Part shown: positions 58,990 through 64,000 of the stretch, piece after piece
How positions within the stretch are numbered: the first letter of the stretch is position 1
How the letters are laid out: the number at the start of each line of letters is the position of its first letter
DNA from: Gracilaria gracilis
Lineage: Eukaryota; Rhodophyta; Florideophyceae; Gracilariales; Gracilariaceae
DNA length: 64,000 nucleotides
Assembly (NCBI GenBank): GCA_030374805.1
Contig: JARGSG010000114.1
Span: 1-64,000 of the forward strand
Direction: 5' to 3'
Made by a program: the position numbers and the translations under genes
Notes under the pieces: model-generated
What the model saw: only the letters and a program-made list of their open reading frames with translations
Database searches by the model: none
Told to the model about the DNA's origin: nothing

Positions 58990-61084
58990 ATGGGATCCAG
59001 AAAACGGCCAAGTTCGTCCAAGGCCCTTTCTGTCGGTTCTGGTCTACCCCCGCAAGGGCGGTCAGTTCCTGAACCGCTACCGGTGAAGGAGAAGAAATCA
59101 GGGAGCCGGAAACAACCGTCGAAGACGGCTGATGCCCCAGTGGCCGGGCTCCCTTCCGTTCCTCTGGAAGGACCCTTATCCGCTGCTGCGGCAAGTGACG
59201 CAGTATTATCCGAAATGGATACTCAAGTCCGCATGCTTGCGGCCCAGAGCGCGGTGAGAGCTAGCTCTCAAGCTGCACCCAAAAAGGAGGTCGAATCGCT
59301 TCGCGAGGAAGTAAAAGACGCTCAAACGAGAGATGTCTCGGGAGAAATCCAGCTCCTGAGACAGGAAATGAACTCAATTCTGGAGTGCTTTGGTTCCCCA
59401 CAGGGTTTCGTGGATGGCTATTATCGGACAATGGAAGAGTTCCGTGCCACAACGGATCGAATTCACGCCCGTCTGGGTACCCTCGAAGCCATTATTAGGA
59501 TGGATGAAGAAGCAGAAGTCCCCCCACGGGAGAAGTCTGTTTCGAAAGATTTCGTCCATCACTCTGATAAGAAGAGCCATCGCAAGTCCTCAAAAGAGTT
59601 TCGCCACCACGTGGATTCGTCTGACTCTGACTCTGACAGCTCGGAAAGCTCGTCATCGTCGTCATCGTCCGCTGCCTCGGAAGGTAGTCGTCGTCGACAC
59701 TCTCGATCGTCCCGTTCAAGGGCCACGTTTACCTCTCAAGGTGCAATTCGTACCCGGGAGAAGGGAGCTAAGTGTTCTGGTCTTAAGGAGTTGAAGCCTA
59801 CTAATCCGCTTTATCGGAAGTTGTTATCGCCGTTATTATCGGTTACAGAAGTCCGGAGGGAAGAGAACCTCTAGAAGTACCGAAAAGGTGAGGGCGCACA
59901 TCCGTAAGCTCAGCGTGACATTCAAGAATCGCGAGCTTACAGGAGAAGACCCCATCGGGGTGCTGGATTTCCTCTCTAGGTTCGTTCATGAAGCCGATAT
60001 TCTCGGAATGACGGAGGGACAGGCGTACGTTGCTCTCCCCTATTACCTGAAAGGTCAGGCTGAAGACCAGTTTAATTCCATCCTTGGATCGTCTAGAGCC
60101 TCGAAAGGCGGCGTTACTTGCTGGCCCAAAGCGGTTCATTACCTCTTAAGGTCATACGCTACTGGTCATGCCATTCAGCAGGCTACGTCGGCCCTTAGAG
60201 AACTGAAGCAACGTTCGGAAGAAACGGAAACGGCTTATTCAACGCGCCTGAATAAGGCTTTCCACCGCTGTGGTAATGTTCATCCTTCACAGGAGAGATG
60301 TGCGATGTTTGTCGATGGGTTAAATCCCGCGATTCGGGCACTGGTAGCCCGTTATCGGGAGGAGAATCGGAAGATAACCTATTTAGAATTGGTACAGTAC
60401 GCCCAGTCTGAAGGCGATACGCTCCGAGCTCGGCGTCCCTCCAAGTCGAAGCCTCGTAGGGTACTGTTTGCCAATAATTCTGACTCTTCTCTGGCCCTTT
60501 CGTATGGGAATGAAGCCAGTATCGACATGGATAATGTGCACCTCATAAGTAGTAATCCGAGTTCTATCGGCACTTCAATTGCCACCTCGGAATTGCCGTC
60601 AACCACGGTGCCGTCTACGGAGTGCGATCCGGCCCTGTATGCTCAGGACCGCCGAGTTCCAGCGCACCGATATACTATGGAGGTCGCATGATGAGGACAA
60701 CTCGCCCAGGATGGAGGGATAGCACCCAGCAGGGTCGTGTTATAGCGCGTCCCCCCCGATGGTTCATTCGCAGTGATCTGCTACGAATGTTATGAGTTTA
60801 GTCATATTTCACCGCAGTGCACAGTCCCGGCAAAGGATAGGTTGAAAATCGTCACTCAGTTCGAGTTTCTGACGCCCGAGGAACAGGCACGGGTCCCCAA
60901 AACATCCTATGAAGGCGCTGGGCATTCGTTGGCCTTTCAGGGAGCTGCTGGAACCATGCAAGGAAATTCTGCTTTCGCGCAGAGTAACTTTCAGACTCAG
61001 CGTCGCGAACCGGTAAACGGGAATCAGGTAGGTCCCGCGGACGGAAATCGCCCGCATCAGGCGGTTCCAGCTCCGAAAAACTAA
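58990..61084 (+). pseudogene. gag: gypsy-2 Gag, frameshifted
   Basis: ATG 58990 opens a frame that is homologous to element 1 Gag until about 59830, then ends at TAG 59872-59874. The homology continues in the next frame from ~59885 (ELTGEDPIGVLDFLSRF, CWPKAVHYLLRSYATGHA, HRCGNVHPSQERC) to TGA 60689-60691. It shifts again for ~90 bp near 60660-60755, then resumes with the CCHC knuckle CYECYEFSHISPQC and ends at TAA 61082-61084. At least three frame changes separate it from the intact element 1 gag. No functional Gag is expected. Confidence 0.88.
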
Positions 61085-61086
61085 AT

Positions 61087-61680
61087 ATGGGAGTCTCCCC
61101 GACGGGAGGGGCGTCTTCCAAGTCGAAGCAGAAGACGCCCGAGGCGCCTCCGCTTCGCTCCCCGACTGTTACGATCCTATCAAGGAAAATGGCAACCACC
61201 GACGGGGATTCGGAACACTTTTGTGTTCTTTGTCGACCGTGGATACGGGCCCGTAATCCCCGTCTCCCGGATAGAATCCTGGTCATGGCCAAGCCGAACT
61301 ATAAAGTTTACGCCGATCTCGGCCTTTCAGAACATTTCATGGTTCTTCAGTTGTCGGTTCTAGACACAGGCGCTGCTCCTAACCTTATTCACAGGAAACT
61401 GATACCGCCTGCTTTTCAGGAACGTGTTCGTTACGGTCCATCAATGGATATTTCGGATGCCAACAACAATCCGATTAGTACGGCTGGTTACATTTCGCTC
61501 CTGGTAAGATTAGGAAGGCACCTCGTGAAGGTAGATTTCGTCGTTTGCGATTCGCTAGCCGCACCAGTTATACTGGGTTGTGATTTCTGTGACAGGTTTG
61601 TGGAAAATATCCATTCTCGGAAGCGTACCATAGAAATGGAAGACGGTTCAATAATTCCGATTGTCTGGAGACCTCTGTGA
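61087..61680 (+). CDS. gypsy-2 aspartic protease region
   Basis: 197 residues from ATG 61087, three bases after the gag stop and in another frame (TAAATATG), so restart or frameshift translation would be needed. The active site is LSVLDTGAAPNLI. It ends RPL-TGA at 61678-61680. In element 1 the equivalent codon is Lys (AAG) and the same frame runs on into RT, so this TGA truncates what was a protease-RT polyprotein. Confidence 0.85.
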   Translation: MGVSPTGGASSKSKQKTPEAPPLRSPTVTILSRKMATTDGDSEHFCVLCRPWIRARNPRLPDRILVMAKPNYKVYADLGLSEHFMVLQLSVLDTGAAPNLIHRKLIPPAFQERVRYGPSMDISDANNNPISTAGYISLLVRLGRHLVKVDFVVCDSLAAPVILGCDFCDRFVENIHSRKRTIEMEDGSIIPIVWRPL

Positions 61681-64000
61681 GCCGCTACGCGGAAACACGT
61701 ACCGCTTCCGGTTGCACATCAGCCTACCAAAGGCACAGTGGCATCAACGAAGTTGCACGTGCTCAAATCGGTGCACTTTCCGCGGGAGTCCCAGGTGTGG
61801 GTCGAAGTCCTCACCAAACAGTTTGGTCTACACACAGTGCAGCCGTCACCGGCACTATATGAAGAGCGCCAGATCGCTTTGGCTAATGGAGTTGAAACGA
61901 TTCTATCGGATGAAGTCTTTAAGGTCCTCGTCGCCAATCTTGGCAAAAACAAACAATGGTTAACAAATAACCAAGTAATTGGCACGGTACTACCGCACCC
62001 CGCTGCAGGGATACCCACGAAAATTCCGATTGGAACCGTGCTCGGTGTATCTGACCCTAAGGAGGGGGAGGAGGCCGCCAAATTCGCCGAATTACGGAAT
62101 GAGTCGATTGAAGCCGATACGAATGATACCCAGAAGAACTCGGGTTCAGACACCCAAGCACCTTTTGAGGTTCAGCCGTTGCCACCTGCCACTGAACAGA
62201 CGAAACCTGTTGAGGAGTTAATGAAGCTCAATTTGGAGCACGTACCGGAGTCACATCGGGAGAAGCTACGCGATATGCTTCGCGAGTTTACGCCCATGTG
62301 GGATGGTACCCTCGGAACAATTGGAGTCACAGAGCATTGCATCGATCTACTTCCGCACACTCGGCCTATTGCGCAACACCCTTACAGGGCAGGACCGAAG
62401 GCCCGAGAAGAGGAAAAATCTCAAGTCGAGAAGATGCTCCGAGCCGGCGTTATTGAGCCCGCTCAATTCCCTTCGGCGTCACCAGTGGTTTTGGTACCGA
62501 AGCCGGATGAATCATGGAGATTTTTTATCGATTACCGAAAGTTAAATGCGGTTACAGTGAAAGACGTATACCCGATTCCCCGTATGGACGAATGTATCGA
62601 TTCTCTAGGGAGCTCGAAAGTGTTTACCACTTTAGATGCCAATTGGGGATACTGGCAAGTGCCCATAAGGGAAGAAGATAAGGATAAGACGGCCTTCGTG
62701 TGCCATCAAAGCCTGTACTGTTTTCGGAGAATGCCCTTTGGGTTAACGAACGCCCCCGCAACGTTCCAGCCAGCGGTTGATATTCTCCTGGCTAGGTTCA
62801 AGTGGACCATCTGTTTGGTATACTTGGACGACGTCGTCGTCTTTTCCAATAACATGGAGGACCATCTCACCCATGTACGGGAAGTTATGACCGTTTTACG
62901 GGACGCAGGGATTACCTTGAAGCTTAAGAAGTGCGAGTTTTTCACCGAATCGGTTAAGTATCTTGGACATATTATTCGCCTAGGAAAGCTCTCAATTGAC
63001 GAGGTGCGGGTAAAATCCTTGAAAAAAACGAACCACCCAAGAACTCAAACTAAGCTTCGATCCTTCTTAGGCCTGTGTAACGTTTACCGTCGTTTCGTGC
63101 CGAACTTTTCGGATATCGCTTCGCCGTTGAACAAACTCCTGATGAAAGGAAGACCAGTGGAATTGGAACCCTTTGGCGATGCGGAAGCGTCCGCATTTGC
63201 AGCACTAATTGAAGCTGTAACGTCGCCACCAGTCTTGGCCCTGCCGAAACCGGGCTTACCCTACGAGGGTGACACTGATGCGAGTGCGAACCAAGTTGGT
63301 TGTGCGTTGTTTCAGGTGGAAGAGTCTGGCAAACGTCACCCTATTGGGTATTGGTCGAGATCACTGAATGTGCACGAACGAAATTACTCCGTTTCGGAGA
63401 AGGAATGCCTTGCCGTTGTATGGGCCCTCTCAACGTTGAGACCATACTTGATGGAAACCCACTTTCGTGTACACACGGACCATTCTTGCCTACGCTGGCT
63501 CATGGAAATTACCGAACCGTCGGGACGCCTGATGAGATGGAGACTCCGACTCTCGGAATTTGACTTTGAAGTAGTGTACAAGAAAGGCTCCTTAAACTTG
63601 CAGGCAGACGCTCTATCCCGTTTGGGCACTGCAGCAGAAGCTGAACCCACCGAGGACACGGAAGAGATACCCTACTTTATGGTTGGTGACCTCGATGAGG
63701 GGAAGACAGAAGTCCTATCGGATGATGTGTGTGACGATATCCTCGCCACACAGACTGTAGAACCGGATACCGGGTCATTCGTACCGATTTCGCCCGAGGA
63801 GATGATACGGGAACAGCAGATGGATCCCTTTTGTATACAGGTTAGGGCCCGTCTGAAAGGTGGGTATAGGATACCTTTCCAGGTGAATGACCAAGGCTAC
63901 TTGGTGCGAACTGTTGAAACCAACCCATAAATGGTGGTACCTCACTCCTTACAGAGTCGCGTACTGCACTTGTCTCACTATGTGAAGTATGGAGCCCACC
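61681..64000 (+). pseudogene. pol: gypsy-2 reverse transcriptase-RNase H-integrase start
   Basis: Same frame as the protease, resuming after TGA 61678-61680; open from ATG 61738 to TAA 63928-63930. RT: FFIDYRKLNAV, RMPFGLTNAPATFQ, and an intact YLDD at 62821-62832. RNase H: GDTDASANQ, SEKECLAVVWAL, VHTDHSCLRW. TAA 63928 sits where element 1 has Gln (CAA), just before the integrase zinc finger (HLSHYVKYGAH), which continues to the window edge. RT catalytic residues look intact, unlike element 1, but the frame is broken on both sides. Confidence 0.9.

Larger units (their letters stand above)
57259..64000 (+). mobile_element. Ty3/gypsy LTR retrotransposon 2, partial, with nested LTR
   Basis: A plus-strand element runs off the right edge: 5' LTR (57259-58844, split by a nested LTR), PBS, gag, protease, RT and RNase H. 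It belongs to the same family as element 1 at 0-6 kb but has different lesions: frameshifts in gag and two in-frame stops in pol. Integrase and the 3' LTR are outside the window. Confidence 0.9.

Overview
This is a nuclear window from a eukaryote, probably an alga and most plausibly a multicellular red alga (inference, moderate confidence). The reasons are a CCT-motif protein, which is typical of plants and algae; an E2F-partner (DP) factor; TFIID, complex I, dynamin and ClpP genes that mostly lack introns; and heavy loading with LTR retrotransposons and PiggyBac-type elements. The few introns I can place are 64-108 nt long and mostly begin GTACGT. No rRNA, tRNA or CRISPR was seen.

Layout. 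0-7.8 kb: a decayed minus-strand Ty3/gypsy element running off the left edge, its 5' LTR, an orphan ORF and a further LTR copy. 7.8-14.2 kb: gene-poor DNA with a fold-back repeat, a hairpin, and a small gene carrying a lone SIN3-type PAH domain. 14.2-25.3 kb: host genes on both strands: a LisH/Q-rich coregulator, a membrane protein with two introns, a membrane-anchored J-protein, a signal-peptide membrane protein, and an Elg1/ATAD5-like PCNA unloader. 25.4-35.5 kb: mobile DNA: a decayed Ty1/copia element, a TA-flanked MITE, and a structurally complete PiggyBac element (TTAA duplications, inverted ends) with a transposase and a second convergent ORF. 35.6-48.5 kb: a very GC-rich gene cluster: an unknown protein, TAF13, another unknown, NDUFV2, cysteine synthase, a CCT protein, an unknown Cys/His protein, DP and SURF2. 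49.1-52.4 kb: a dynamin-related GTPase and ClpP. 53.4-57.1 kb: a transposon-like unit encoding a SAP plus PD-(D/E)XK-like plus PiggyBac-tail protein. 57.3-64 kb: a second, plus-strand Ty3/gypsy element whose 5' LTR is split by a nested solo LTR.

Cell-cycle and transcription genes stand out: DP, the Elg1-like unloader, TAF13, a LisH coregulator, a PAH protein and a CCT protein. E2F-type sites (TTTTGGCGGGAA or TTTTGGCGCCAAAA) lie upstream of the Elg1-like gene, TAF13, the CCT gene and DP itself, and a TACCGTTG motif recurs in several gene-flanking intervals. This fits a shared S-phase or G2/M programme, but that is inference. All LTR-element polymerase genes carry stops or frameshifts. Many apparent long ORFs in the GC-rich and Q-rich stretches are antisense shadows and are not listed.
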